Part shown: positions 24,373-35,636 of the stretch, piece by piece
Numbering within the stretch: the stretch's first letter is position 1
How the letters are laid out: each line of letters begins with the position of its first letter
From: Euborellia annulipes
Taxonomy: Eukaryota; Arthropoda; Insecta; Dermaptera; Anisolabididae
DNA: 64,000 bases
Direction: 5' to 3'
Assembly (NCBI GenBank): GCA_023213315.1
Contig: JAKCPI010006224.1
Coordinates: forward strand, 43,818-107,817
Program-made: the position numbers and the translations under genes
The notes under the pieces: model-generated
Databases searched by the model: none
What the model saw: the letters and a program-made list of their open reading frames with translations, nothing else
Told to the model about the DNA's origin: nothing

Positions 24373-24859
24373 TAAATCAAAATATCTTCGTGACGTATTC
24401 AACCTTTTTTTTTTAATTAATAAAAAATTAGAAAATAATTATTTCATCAATGAATAGGAAATAATCCCACATTTTAAGTAACTAATTCCATTCAAAATGG
24501 AAGAAGATACTTTCTTTAAAATTATAAAAGGAAAGGATCCTTGTAATTAAAAAAAAAAAAAAGTAATAAGAAAGAGCAAATGGAAATTAAAAGTTAGTAT
24601 TTTGGATGAGATCGATAATAGATTAAAAAGTCTAATTAAATGTTGAAATTAAAAAAAAAAAATCCTAATAAAAAATTTTAGAGAAATTAAATTCTTAAGG
24701 ATTTTCCTATATTAAATTAGATAGTTAAACTCAGATACAGGTGAGTTTATAAATAATAATTTAATGAAATTTTTTTAATATAAAACCTCAAAAAATTTTA
24801 TCAAAAAAATAACAAGTGTAAACATTAAAAAGAATAATCTTTAGGACTAAATCTGTCAC

Positions 24860-25001
24860 CTGCGAGAGATTTTCAACTCTTTCTCTTATCTGAGCTTGAA
24901 ACCAATAATCGGGACTGAGTTTCCTACAGAACCCTTTTCCCGGACATCTGCGCCCCTTCGAGCCATAAGGACCATCCGGTTTCGGTTTAAATATTTTTAG
25001 C
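24860..25001 (-). other. Possible coding exon, weak
   Basis: On the minus strand a frame open through 142 bp is bounded by an AG (25003-25002) and a GTGAC donor-like sequence (24859-24855). The segment is less AT-rich than its surroundings. The peptide is charged and includes GRRCPGKGFCRKLS and WFQAQIRERV, which looks more protein-like than other frames here. I recognise no family. The acceptor lacks a good pyrimidine tract and no partner exon was found. It could be a repeat fragment or chance. Confidence 0.2.
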
Positions 25002-25524
25002 CTATATTTAAATGAGCGCGTGTTTTGAAACGGCAGCTGCGTCCAAAAGGGTGAGGGGGTCCACCCCCGAAATGAAAAAAGAGAAGAATCCCCCCTCCCA
25101 TCCTTACCCTTTCGATCCCTATCGAGTTTGGAATTGTGAGGGAAGGAGAGAGAAGAGTTACTCTCCCAACCTCCAAAAACCACCAAATGCTATTAAAAGC
25201 AGGAACAGAGTCCCTCTGGGGATAATTGAGACCGAAATTACAGAAAACAAGGTGACCATTCGATCTGAAACACATACGGTGATAAGGAGTTTGCCGATTA
25301 ATAATCCAATACTACTTAGATAGGAATTTTTATTACAGACATCCCTGCAATATAGATTACGACCTCTGTTGTATTATAGTAGCTTGTATTAATGTTTTGT
25401 TTAGGGCTAAAGTCATTAATCAAAAGCCTTGTTACATATTTAATAAATCTTTTTTTTTTTAATTAGACTTTAGTAGAAAAAAATCAAATAAAGGTATGTA
25501 GTATACTACAATACAAATGTAAAA
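25002..25524. other. Less AT-rich sequence, no gene recognised
   Basis: The interval at 25010-25320 is open in more than one frame on both strands (92-103 codons) and unusually purine/pyrimidine biased. No motif or splice structure could be fixed. Confidence 0.35.
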
Positions 25525-25590
25525 GCCCGCCTTCGGTGGGCTTTTCCACTTGCCAGGGGTGTGCATCCCCTGGCAAGGGGGATCGCCTTA
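25525..25590. repeat. Two GC-rich hairpins, Helitron-like
   Basis: AAGCCCGCCTTCGGTGGGCTT and CTTGCCAGGGG ... CCCCTGGCAAG are adjacent perfect hairpins resembling the Helitron 3' ends elsewhere in the window. No CTAG end could be fixed. Confidence 0.4.
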
Positions 25591-25758
25591 TTTATTCTTG
25601 CTCACTGATTTGTAATTTTTAAATTTCCCTCTCTGAATTAGTTTTAAATTTTCCTCTTTGGCTCAACTTCCTTTTATTCTGGCCAATCAGCGCCCTGATA
25701 GGAGCATACACACAGGGACAGAACCGCTAGCGCTTTATATTATACAGTTATGATGATG
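25590..25758. repeat. Dispersed repeat sharing CCAATCAGCG block, copy 2
   Basis: Collinear with 24212-24372, including GGCCAATCAGCGCCCTGAT and GCTAGCGCTTTATAT. Confidence 0.6.
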
Positions 25759-25791
25759 ATATGATATTTTTTTCATTATATGTTAACATTA

Positions 25792-25979
25792 CATGTTACG
25801 CATTAATGTGTCAAGCGCCAGCTACCGTGTCAATTGTGAAAGTAACATTAAATATAAATTTTTTTAGGACATATTTCATAAAAAAAATACTATTAATTAT
25901 AGCATTTGAAACAATATTCCGTGCTTAACTCAATTTTTTATTTTTTGGCGCTTGACACACTATTGCATAACAGGGTCCA
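25792..25979. mobile_element. TA-flanked MITE (GGACCCTGTTATGCAA family)
   Basis: The right end (TTGCATAACAGGGTCCA, then TA) and the interior (ACATATTTCATAAAAAAAAT, GTTTCAAATGC-type blocks) match the complete copy at 49957-50207. The left terminal repeat is diverged. Confidence 0.65.
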
Positions 25980-27006
25980 TATAATATATCGGCAAAGTAT
26001 TCTAAGGTGCTTAGATTTTTATTTTATAGGCTAATATAAATCTTCATTTGTATAAATTATAATATTAACTAACAATAGAAAAATTTATTTCAATGAAATT
26101 GAATACCAATCATTTAAAATAAATATTGGTCATATATTCATGCGATACATCGTATAATTTATGATAAGAGGGTTTTTGTGAAAAGCAAGCTGGTCCCTCC
26201 TCAATATGATCTGACATTGATATAGTATAGCTAGTTTTATAAACACTTTATTATATTAATAATTTCATCTCTTCTTTATTGAAAATTAATATTTCAGCTC
26301 ACGTAGAGGTATTTTAGCACAAAGGTAGTTAGCTTTGGGGCAATTTTCTCTTCATTTTAAAAATCCCCTGAGATGATCTTTTTTTTTTGTTTTCTCTCTC
26401 AGTTACAAATATAAATAAGCTCTCTTTTCCCATCTTGAGAAAGTATCATATCAGAGACAAAATAAATAATGAGTGTTGATGATTAATCTCAGATCATTTA
26501 TATTAAAAACTGTCAGTTATTTTTAGCAAAGAACAAAAAAGTTTAATATCAATAGGATTTTTTTTTCTTTTTGGTTTATTTTGAAAGAAAAATATTACTT
26601 TATCATAAATGAGAGTGTATTTGTCTATATATCATCCGTGTCATAAATAAATTCATCCTATTAATTAGTAAATGTCTGATTAAGAGAAACTGCGAACACT
26701 GTCTAAATAAATTCAATGCAACAGCTCTCGAAATTCTAGAGAGACAAGGAAGGAGACATAGACGTTGTCTTTCCCTACTTTTAGCAAAGGAAGAGAGAAG
26801 ATGGAGAAGAAGTATGGTTATGATAAATATACATGCCCTTCAGATTAAAATGAGAATAAAATTTTTAATTTAGAGAAATTTAATTATAAACACTTCCTCT
26901 ACGTTTTTTCTCCCTTGCGTCAAATGAATGACTCAGAACAAAGTTAGGTATTAAATGGATTTAGGGACCGCAAAGAACTCTGAACTCATTTAAAATAAAG
27001 AAAAAA
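25980..27006. other. No gene seen
   Basis: AT-rich, no supported feature. Confidence 0.45.
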
Positions 27007-27245
27007 TCTGGTGTGACTGGTCGCACAGCACAATACAAGAGTACAAGAGTGGTCTTCAGAAGAAAGATTTCAATGCCAAAATGAGAATATACATTTTAAA
27101 GAGCTTCTAAAAAATAATTGATTTTTGAATTTTAATCAAAATCGTTGGAGCGAATTTCGAGAAAATCGAAAAAAACTGAAAAGGTGCATCAGTAAAGTAC
27201 TATACTACTCTTTGGCCGAATTCGTTCAAAAGCTTCGTGTCACGT
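27007..27245 (-). mobile_element. HP repeat, internally deleted
   Basis: The first bases TCTGGTGTGACTGGTCGCAC join directly to the internal CAAGAGTACAAGAGTGGTC region and continue to AGCTTCGTGTCACG, where the copy stops. The microsatellite and 5' hairpin are missing. Confidence 0.75.
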
Positions 27246-27296
27246 TGTTATCTATGAATTTTGTGGTTGATTGATTGTAAATAAAATCTAAATTTT

Positions 27297-27805
27297 TGAA
27301 GTTATACTTCTTTTGGCGCGTTTTGATGAGATTGATGAGAGTGAATTTGTGAAAACGACATGATGAAGTTAGGGAGAGGGTAGCCCCAGAAATTGTGAAA
27401 ACGATATGATGAAGTTATATTTGACAAAACGTGTTGTTATTTTCAAATCCAAAAATTAAATTATTAATTAAATTTATTAATTAATAATTTAATAATATTT
27501 TTTTATCTAAAGGGACCAAAATGTATTTTGTTTTAAAAAATAAAGTAGAAAGAACACCGGTGCTCTTTGTTTGAAAATAAAATAAAAAAAACGAATGGAA
27601 GACCGAAAGAATCAGGAACGAAGACCAAAAGAATCATGAACAAAGAGCTAATATCGAAATAAAAAGAACTAGTCACTTGTTACTTTAATAAAACTTTTGA
27701 AACCTTTTTGATTGTTGTTTGATTTTAATATTTATCTTCGATCATTACAGCATTTTTATTATTTTAAATTTTTTTCATACTCCAAAGAAGTATAACTTCT
27801 AACGC
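27297..27805. mobile_element. Possible non-autonomous element with AAGTATAACTTC inverted ends
   Basis: GAAGTTATACTTCTTTTGG on the left recurs inverted on the right (TCCAAAGAAGTATAACTTC), about 500 bp apart. A GTGAAAACGAYATGATGAAG direct repeat lies inside. Target duplication is not visible, so the boundaries are tentative. Confidence 0.45.
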
Positions 27806-29161
27806 GTGTACATAAGTACACACACCACTTTTTTTATCTGCAATATAAATTTAGTTAAGTTTATGATATCTATCACACAAATTTAAGTTTATTTAAAAAT
27901 AGTTTTTTTTAAATTAATCATAGTTTATTATTTAAAAGTAGAGTGTGGTTTGTCTACCTGATTTATTCTTTTGATAAAATGAGGGAGTGAGTCAATGAAA
28001 TATGACAATGAAAAATGGGATGTGGATGATACTAAATTAAAAACACACCCCTTGTTTTGTTGTTGCGGAAGGGATTTAGCTGGGGTCAGGGTGCAACTTT
28101 TTTTTTATATATACTCTATAAAATAAACTGCTCTAATCTTTGTTAGAATTGTTTATTTTTTTAGAAGGGGAGAAAATTAAAAAAAATATACACTAGAAAT
28201 AAAATGTAGTTTAATAATTATAAATAGACTTATTGTTAAACCTCTATATATCTGAAATCCTTGATACTCAAAGATATTATTTTTCCACACTATTCTATAA
28301 TAAGTTTAATTATAAACTTACAGAAACCAAAAAATTGGTGGTAGGCCTATGTCCACATTTGCCCTAATTTTAAATTGTTCCATCCCAATCAATACAAAAT
28401 TTATTATCTCCAAGTATATAAATCTGATAAAAATAATTGAAAATAATTTCAAAACCATTTATAACACTTTAAATGAGTAACTCTGAAATATTGTTCCCAC
28501 TATATGATTGGAGAGGGGATACTAGGCATGGGGTGCGTTTTAATTTAGAATTTCTAAACCCCAACCCATTTCGGTTGTCATATTTCATTGACTCTTTTAA
28601 TTCAAGTTAAGGGAACGTATATGAGTCGTTTTACGAGCCAACAGTTGGTATCAAGCCGACCCATAAACTGGAAATCATAAACAGCCCCCAATTGTTAGTC
28701 TTGCTGCTGTGCATTCGAAATAATTCTCATTTGTCAACTTGGTCCTTGTCTCATATAAAATGACCCTTTGGACGACCTCCACCTGAATTATAGGGCAACC
28801 TAGGAGTCAGTGAGTGGTGGATAAATAAAATTTGAATTTCACACGGATGTTAAAAAGTGATGGCAGAGTCTTCACTTCCCTGTTTGTTCAATAGGGTGGA
28901 AAAATTGAAAAAAAAGAGAGAGAAAAATAGAATAAAACAAATTAGAAAGATTTTGTCTTGCTTTTAGTTAAAGTTAAAAAGTTGAAAAGAAGAAACTAAG
29001 TCAAATGTCTTTTAATAAATTATAATATTTATTCTTTTAATGAAAAAAAAGTTCAAAGTTTATCCAAGGGCAAATTTTTTTTGTAAAAAATAATCAGAAC
29101 ATTTTCAAAAAATGTAAAATGACATTTATTCAATATTTAAAAAAAAAAATGTGTATATATA
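27806..29161. other. No gene seen
   Basis: AT-rich DNA. No long frame or recognised repeat. Confidence 0.45.
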
Positions 29162-29385
29162 CAGGGTGTCCCAAAAAATAGTGCTTAGCGGAAGTCCAGA
29201 GATAGAGCACCCAACCCCTTGGAGTGCCCGAATCACCATGTATGTTGTGCGATTTTTTTATAGTTTTCGAGTTGTGAATTTTTTTTCGGAATTTTTGAGA
29301 ATTTTCGACCTGAACAACTTTTTTTTTCAAGGGGTTGGGTGCTCTATCACTGGACTTGCGCTTGACTATTTTTAGGGACACCATG
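29162..29385. mobile_element. Tc1/mariner-type MITE, 224 bp
   Basis: Terminal inverted repeats of about 58 bp begin CAGGGTGTCCCAAAAAATAG on the left and, inverted, CATGGTGTCCCTAAAAATAG on the right. Both share an inner AGAGCACCCAACCCCTT block. TA flanks both ends (29160-29161, 29386-29387). The overlapping short frames are by-products of the inverted arms. Confidence 0.8.
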
Positions 29386-30487
29386 TATTTATAACTGTTA
29401 TAATGTATGAACTAATTACAAATCTTTAAATATTATAAAATCTTGAGTTAAGATTCTTGACTATATATTATTGATGCTAACTCAACCAAAGAAAATATTT
29501 CTTGACTATAGATGAGATGTCTGGGTCGTAGCAAAGAGGTAAAGTTCTTAAATAAATAGGAACGGTTTCTAAAAGGCATTTGATGCAAACAAAATTGAGG
29601 AATTTCCCCCGAAGTCGGAATCAGCCTTCTCGAAACTATCGGTCAACCTATCAAAAAAAAATTGTTCCCTTTATGAATGAACTCCTGACCTATACCTACT
29701 GGAAATGTCTCTTAATAAATTAGCCAAATCAATTCAATTTTTACTTAATTACCTTATGAGATGGAAACAAATGGCAATGAAATTGACCAGAAAGTAGGAA
29801 AAGAAGATTGATATCAACTCACCTAGAAAAAAAGAGAAAAAATTAATTAATTCATCAATATCATATAACAGAATATTTTTATTTCTAATAGACTAAAAAT
29901 TAAAATAAATAAGAAAATATATTTTTAGTATCTTTGTCTGAATTAATATAAAAAACATCAATCATCATCAAATTTAAATAGAAAATGAATGGTTGTCAGT
30001 TCATATCTATTTAAATCGAGCAGACAAAAATTTCGAATATTAATTATATTTAAAATTCAATTTTTAACCAAAACCCCAATTCGGCATCTTTAGCCTGTCA
30101 GAAGCTTTGGAATAAAATTTTGATTAATATCAAGCAGGGGGAGGGACAAATAAAATTCTCTTGTTAAGTCTTTTTTTTCTTAAATTAAATCCACTGACAA
30201 GTGAGTAAAACTTTCTAGATCTCTGATTATAAATTGTAGGTACCTAATAAATTCAATAATTTCTATTTTGGACCTGAAGATGAAAATGAAGTCGAAACTT
30301 TTCCTTTTTGGTAATAAAGATCTTAAGAAAAAAATCTTTTGAGCCTGGCCTACAACTGGACTCGATAAAACCTCGTAACTTCCCTAAAATCAACTCTATA
30401 ATTTACTAGAGCTGTTTCAAAATAAAATTTAATCTCTAGATAATTTATCTTATAATTGATATTTAGGCAGTTAAATAATTTTAATTT
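29386..30487. other. No gene; PLE-like core trace
   Basis: At about 30267-30300 CCTGAAGATGAAAATGAAGT is followed by CGAAACTTTTCC, a PLE-like core without palindrome. The rest is unrecognised. Confidence 0.4.
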
Positions 30488-30720
30488 CGTCGCGGGTTCG
30501 GACCCAGGCAGTCCGATGATTTTATTTAAGCCATTTGGATACCAGATGGCTTAAATAGAAATGCCTGAACCCACAATATATATATATATATATATTAATT
30601 ACAACGGTTATCGTCTAAAGTCTTAAATGGCCTAAGTTACCGAAAAGACTGTGAATGTGTGTGTGAGTGTGAGTGTGAATGAGAAAAAAGTGTGAATGTT
30701 TTTTTTATAAAAAAAAAAAA
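30488..30720 (+). repeat. Type I SINE, head-truncated
   Basis: It begins within the tRNA-like head at CGTCGCGGGTTCGGACCC. The inner hairpin (ATTTAAGCCATTTGG/CCAGATGGCTTAAAT), a (TA)n stretch, GTCTTAAATGGCC and the GTGTGAGTGTGAG tail follow. Confidence 0.75.
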
Positions 30721-31734
30721 TTAATATAATTTTCATTTAGTGTATGAATAAAATGATCAAGAATAATCCAATCATGTTGATGATAATTTAATACTGGTAG
30801 TAAAGATTTAAAGATTTTTCCATTTTTTTTTTTTTTTATTTTTTATATTCATCACCTATAAGCTTACCACCTATTATTATGTTCATATACACTTGTGACA
30901 TATGTCGTTTGGTCGATAAGCTTCGTTGCTCCCTATCAATAAACTTGTGGTTTTGTAGATAGCCTACAGGAATTTTTTCGACCAGACCCCTCCTCCTATC
31001 AAATGACGTATGATCTTGACAAGAGAAAAAAAACTTTTTGTGGGTTGCATTATAAATAAAATCGGGGAGGTTACGATAGCACTGACAAACTGCCCTTGAT
31101 TGAAAACCAATAACTTTACTCCGAAACGTGATTAATGATGGCTCCTCTGATGTCGTCATTGCATCTCCCCTACTTTTTTTTGTTTTGTGCAAATTCTATA
31201 AAAAAAAAAAAAAAAAAAAAAAAAAACTAAATATAAGAGCTATCTTACGAATAATGATCCAGGATTATTCCGGCCACGTCTGGATAATTAAAGCAGATAA
31301 AAACATTGGTATATACAAAGTGTTAGGAAAGGCAATTTTTAACTTTAAGCTACCCCATACCAAAACAAACCCTTCCACTTCCCCCCCCCCTCCTCCCACC
31401 TTTTCTGCCATGTTTCGTTTTCCTTCTCGTAACTTCACAAAATGAAATGCAAAGTTGGGTATTAATTTAAAGTATTAAAAGTTAATGTTTAAAAGTCAAA
31501 TGAAAACATAATAAATAATTAAAGAAAAAGAAAAACAGGATACAAAGCAAAATTAGAAATGTCACCCTATATATAAATTAAAATTTACTAATTAGAAAAT
31601 AAGGAGAAAAAAATTATTTTAGAATAAAGTCAAAATTTAAATAATTTCTTTTAAGTTCAAACCACTTATTAGTGATTTAATACATAAGTTTAATATTAAT
31701 CTTTTAAATTTAAATTTATTTTATTTGATAAATT
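30721..31734. other. No gene recognised; poly(A) runs
   Basis: A118-codon minus frame (30836-31192) and an overlapping plus frame (31128-31445) have no recognised domain. The A-run at about 31199-31226 could be a retroposon tail. A C-run lies at 31380-31391. Confidence 0.35.
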
Positions 31735-31885
31735 TCTGATGGTTTCCATTCGGTTTCGATAGAGGCCATCTTCAGGGTCAAATAAGTGTAAAGAAAATAT
31801 ATATACTTTCTTGAAAATTATTAGGCCCTGAAGATGGCCTCTATCAAGACCGAAACGTCGGCTCAATAAAATATTTAAAAAAGAA
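31735..31885. mobile_element. PLE-like inverted cores
   Basis: An inverted core (CGGTTTCGATAGAGGCCATC, then TTCAGGG) faces a direct core (CCCTGAAGATGGCCTCTATC, then GACCGAAACGTCGG) across about 60 bp. The direct copy is the clearest CTGAAGATG...GAAACGTCGG motif in the window. Confidence 0.55.
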
Positions 31886-32546
31886 AATTTGGCTCCCAGC
31901 AGGGACTGGCAGTCAAATTTTAGTTAAATCTATTCCTAGATTTTTTTTTTTTTTTTTTTATTAAATAATTAATAGTAATAATAAATAATTTGTATATAAT
32001 AAGTATAAATTGTGTCTAATAAACTACTAATTAGCGCATTTCTCCCCTGCGTCAAAAAATTTAAGGATTGCTACATCAAAGGGAGCGGTATATGTTTTCA
32101 GATCATTCGAGAGAGTGAAATTTCATCCAAATCAGATTATCTGAACAGGCAGAGAAAAACTGACATTGATAGGGGTATCGGTTCAGGTTTACACGAACGC
32201 GTATAGCCTCCTTGATGATTCATGGAAATACAATGTCATTTTTTACATAGATATTATAATTTGTCCACTCAAGAAATAATAGACTGATTTTAATTATACA
32301 TGTATAAAGTTAATAATTGATTTAAACTAAGAGTCGATAATATCTTTTGAGTTATCTAATCAGAATCATAAAAATGAAAATATTTTCTTGTTTTATTTAA
32401 AAATTCTACATATAATATAATAAATAATATGCCTGGAATAATGGAATTTTTTTCATATTTATTTAAGTTTACATGTTCAAAGTAAATAAAATATTTAACA
32501 TTTCAAAAATATAAAATTATTTAAAAAAATATATATTACTATACGG
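31886..32546. other. No gene seen
   Basis: AT-rich with a T-run near 31940. No supported feature. Confidence 0.45.
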
Positions 32547-32826
32547 CAGTGGTTTCCAAACTTTATGTTACCACGCCTCCCTTAAAAAATAATTAATCTT
32601 ATGGCGCCTCCCCCCCCCTCCCCCATTTTATAAAATAATACAAAAACAAAAATTTTTAATGCTAAAAAATATAAATTTATATAAAAATATTTTTTTTATT
32701 TATTCTTATTTATATTAAAACTAGCAATCATTTGGAAAATTGGTCCTGGTGGCCAATATTCGCGCCTCCCCTTAGACTAGTCGGCGCTTCCCTAGGGAGG
32801 CGCGCCTCACAGTTTGGAAAACGCTG
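32547..32826. mobile_element. hAT-type MITE, complete, 280 bp
   Basis: The terminal repeats are CAGTGGTTTCCAAACTTT and, inverted, CAGCGTTTTCCAAACTGT, typical of hAT elements. The flanking 8-mers CTATACGG and GTATAAGG match at 6 of 8 positions, as expected of an aged hAT duplication. Truncated copies occur at 5804-6262 and 35005-35279. Confidence 0.75.
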
Positions 32827-32860
32827 GTATAAGGGGATTTTATGGCTGGTGGAATTTGTA

Positions 32861-33073
32861 TCAGGAATGAAAGTTAGAAGAAAACGCAACCAGGATTTTT
32901 TCTTTACAAATGTATTTTAACAGCTGACGTTTCGGCTTTGGTCAAAGCCATTCTCGGATGACCACTAACAGCTCCGAGCTTTGACCAAAGCCCAAAGGCT
33001 GAAACGTAAGGTGTTAAAATATATTTTTAAAGAAAAAATTCTGGTTGCGTTTTCTTCTAACTTTCATTCCTGA
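32861..33073. mobile_element. Palindromic PLE-like fragment
   Basis: Arms of about 80-90 bp (TCAGGAATGAAAGTTAGAAG and its inverse) carry GACGTTTCGGCTTTGGTCAA on one side and its inverse near GGCTGAAACG on the other. Confidence 0.55.
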
Positions 33074-33093
33074 AGAAAAATATTTTTCTCAAG

Positions 33094-33348
33094 TCTTATT
33101 TTCACGCCCTAGGGGGGTGCCTAACTTAAATATAAAATTTCAACCACCTAGCTCAATTCCTTCATGCTTTAAATTGAACCCAGACAGACACACAGACAGA
33201 GCATGTCGCGAAAACCACTTTTTCGGATTCAGGGGACCTCAAAACGTGTATTTCCATCAAAGTCTCGACATCGAATTTTTGACATGAATCCAATACTTTC
33301 TCTCTATATATTTGTATATTAACTTATACATATAGGTAAGAGAAAGTA
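33094..33348 (-). mobile_element. HP repeat, 5'-hairpin half
   Basis: Matches HP from CCCTAGGGGGGTGCCTAAC through GTAAGAGAAAGTA on the plus strand. The GTCACACCAGA-end half is missing. The microsatellite is short. Confidence 0.75.
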
Positions 33349-33589
33349 AAAATTCAAATCCTAGTTGAGATTAGTTCTATATATTATTATTGCGGTAACT
33401 CACCCCAATAAAATTCTAAGTGGACTAATCATATCTTACTTTTCTACCTAATGAAAAAAATCCCTACAAAATTCTGCAAGGGATTCGATGGGATGCTAAG
33501 TTACCCAGTGTTATTATTATCTGTTTATGAGAGTTTCGAAATCTTCAAAAATTAATTCCGCCCCAGTAATAAGAAATTTTAGAATGACA

Positions 33590-34782
33590 TTAAAATGTTT
33601 CTATCCTACTATACTATTTGTTAAATATTGAATATAAATTTTAACTCAAACGGAATGCACTTATTTTTTAGTAAAAGTATTAAAAAACATTAATATCTTT
33701 GTGCATTAAAGGGGATGGGGCATTAACCCCCCTGGTTAATGCCTTCATACCACCCCCCTTTAATGAAATGCCAGCCTTCAACGCGAAATTACTCTCAAAA
33801 TAATTTAAATACCTTTATAAATAATTATTTTTATTTTTATTTTGAAATTATTTTATTTTAATTTTCAACCCTTAATCCACCCCTGTGTAAAAGTATATTA
33901 AGGAAATTTGATTAACAAAAATATAGGCTATATAGAAAGAATATAATGGTAAATAATAGCAGTCAGAAATGGATACCAAATGGCTTAAATAGAAATGCCT
34001 GGACCCCCAATATGAATATTATTAATTAATAACGGTTACCGTATAAAGTCTTAAATGGCCTGAGTTGCCGTGTGAATGTGTGTGTGAGTGTTGAGTGTGA
34101 ATGAGAAAAAAGTGTGAATGTTAAAAAAAAAAGAAGTTAAAAACTAAAAAACTAATTTTTTTTAATGACACCTACACTCCCCTCCCCCTTTCAACAGCTT
34201 ATATTCACCCTCTACCCTTAGTGAAATACAAAATATTTAATTTCATATTCAAAAGAATCGTTTTTCGCAGTCAACTTATTTGTTTCTTTTTTTTTTTTTT
34301 TTTTCAAGGATAAAATGCATAATAATTACCTTTAATAAGATGCTCAAGAGGGTGTGCTGGCTGACGGGGTGGTCAGGGTGGGTTACACTATATTAATTAT
34401 TCACTTTGATTCACTTTGAGCAGGCGCGCCTGCATGCAGGCCACACACTGGACTGAACGAGAATCTCGACTCTCTCTCTGTTTGTATAGGAAAAATAATA
34501 GATGAAAATAACAATTCCCTTTTTATTAAAAGTAAAAAAAATACCGTTTGCTCTAATCTAACTTTATTTATAACTGGAAAAGAATGTCAACAAGTGATTT
34601 GGAATATTCCAAGGCCTTTCTTAAATAATCAACCCTTAATTCCCCCCCCCCTAATCAAAATAATAATCAACGCTATTTTTTGAATGTTTTCTATTTATTT
34701 GGCTTTGATTTAGCTAAAATAAATTAAAAAAACATTTTTTTTTCAATTTTTCAACCCCTAATCCAATCTTTTTTTTTTTTTT
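33590..34782. repeat. Dispersed repeat, copy 2 (HP-free)
   Basis: Collinear with 3861-5537 but without the HP insertion; the corresponding site is TTAAAAAACATTAATATC near 33681-33698. It contains a longer plus-strand SINE tail (33968-34131) than copy 1. No coding capacity. Confidence 0.8.
33968..34131 (+). repeat. Type I SINE 3' part
   Basis: Starts in the inner hairpin (GGATACCAAATGGCTTAAAT) and runs through the GTGTGAGTGTTGAG tail to an A-run. It lies inside dispersed repeat copy 2; copy 1 keeps only the last about 45 bp (4833-4877). Confidence 0.7.
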
Positions 34783-34882
34783 TTATCTTTTCGGCAACTT
34801 AGGCCATATAAGACTTTTAATAATATATTTATGTTGGGGTCCAGGCAATCTTATTTAAGCCATTTGAAATCCAATCTTAATA
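34783..34882 (-). repeat. Type I SINE fragment
   Basis: CTTTTCGGCAACTTAGGCC and GGGGTCCAGGCAATCTTATT are the minus-strand SINE tail. It occupies the position held by the longer SINE at 5538-5803 beside copy 1 of the dispersed repeat. Confidence 0.65.
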
Positions 34883-34905
34883 AATAAAATAATTAACAAT
34901 GCAAT

Positions 34906-34980
34906 TGCCTTCGGCGAGCTTCGCGTCTAGTCAGAAAAAAATCAAAGCCCTGAAAAACTTCCCTGGATCCGCCTTTGGGT
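34906..34980. mobile_element. Helitron-like hairpin and hAT-end fragments
   Basis: GCCTTCGGCGAGCTTCGCG, then TCTAGT (34911-34933), resembles a Helitron 3' end. CTGAAAAACTTCCCTGGATCC (about 34952-34973) resembles the right end of the element at 61119-61885. Confidence 0.35.
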
Positions 34981-35004
34981 TTTACACATAGTATAATTTT
35001 CTAT

Positions 35005-35279
35005 ATTACAACGCCTCCCTTAAAAATATTTTAATCGTATGACGTCTCCCATACAAAAACAAAAATTTTTAGTACTAAAAAATATAAATTTATATAAAAA
35101 TATTTTTTTTATTTATTCATATTTATTATTTTAATTAAAAACTCCGTCCCAGAATCTTCTAAATTTTATTATTTTATTTATAAAACTAGCAATCATATGG
35201 AAAATTGATCTTGGTGGCCAATATTCGCGCCTCCCCTTAGACTAATCCGCGCCTCCCTAGGGAGGTTTGGAAAACGCTG
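35005..35279. mobile_element. hAT-type MITE, left-truncated
   Basis: Collinear with 32547-32826 from ACGCCTCCCTTAAAAATA to the right end GGTTTGGAAAACGCTG. The first terminal repeat is lost. Confidence 0.75.
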
Positions 35280-35314
35280 CTATACGGTATAGTATATGTA
35301 GGCTAATTGATAAT

Positions 35315-35628
35315 CAGGGCTGTTCGATTTTGAAAAATAATCGATTATTGGAACCGGACAGACGAAAAAATAATCGATTATGAAAAAAATTTATCGATTA
35401 TACTTTTTTTTCTCTAGTAAAATTTCCATTTTTCCCTCTAGCTTAAATCATTTGATCTTTTTTTTAGTATACGAGTCTCATCCCATCTTTTCAAAAGCAT
35501 GTTTCCCGAAAATAATCGATTATTTACCCAATAATCGTTGATGAAAAATAATCGAGTAATGGATTATTAAAAAAAAAAGTAAAAAAATAATCGGTGAATA
35601 ATCGATTAGTTTATTTTGCGCAACCTAT
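35315..35628. mobile_element. hAT-like element (AATCGATTA family) with 8-bp duplication
   Basis: It starts CAGGGCTGTTCGATTTTG; the inverted right end reads TAGGTTGCGCAAAATAAAC. TTGATAAT is perfectly duplicated at 35307-35314 and 35629-35636, the hAT signature length. Interior AATCGATTA motifs are abundant. No transposase. Confidence 0.75.
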
Positions 35629-35636
35629 TGATAATA

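Noticed and set aside
30836..31192. 118-codon minus-strand frame as a host gene
   Set aside because: No recognised domain, no splice structure, and it ends in homopolymer-rich DNA; chance is more likely.
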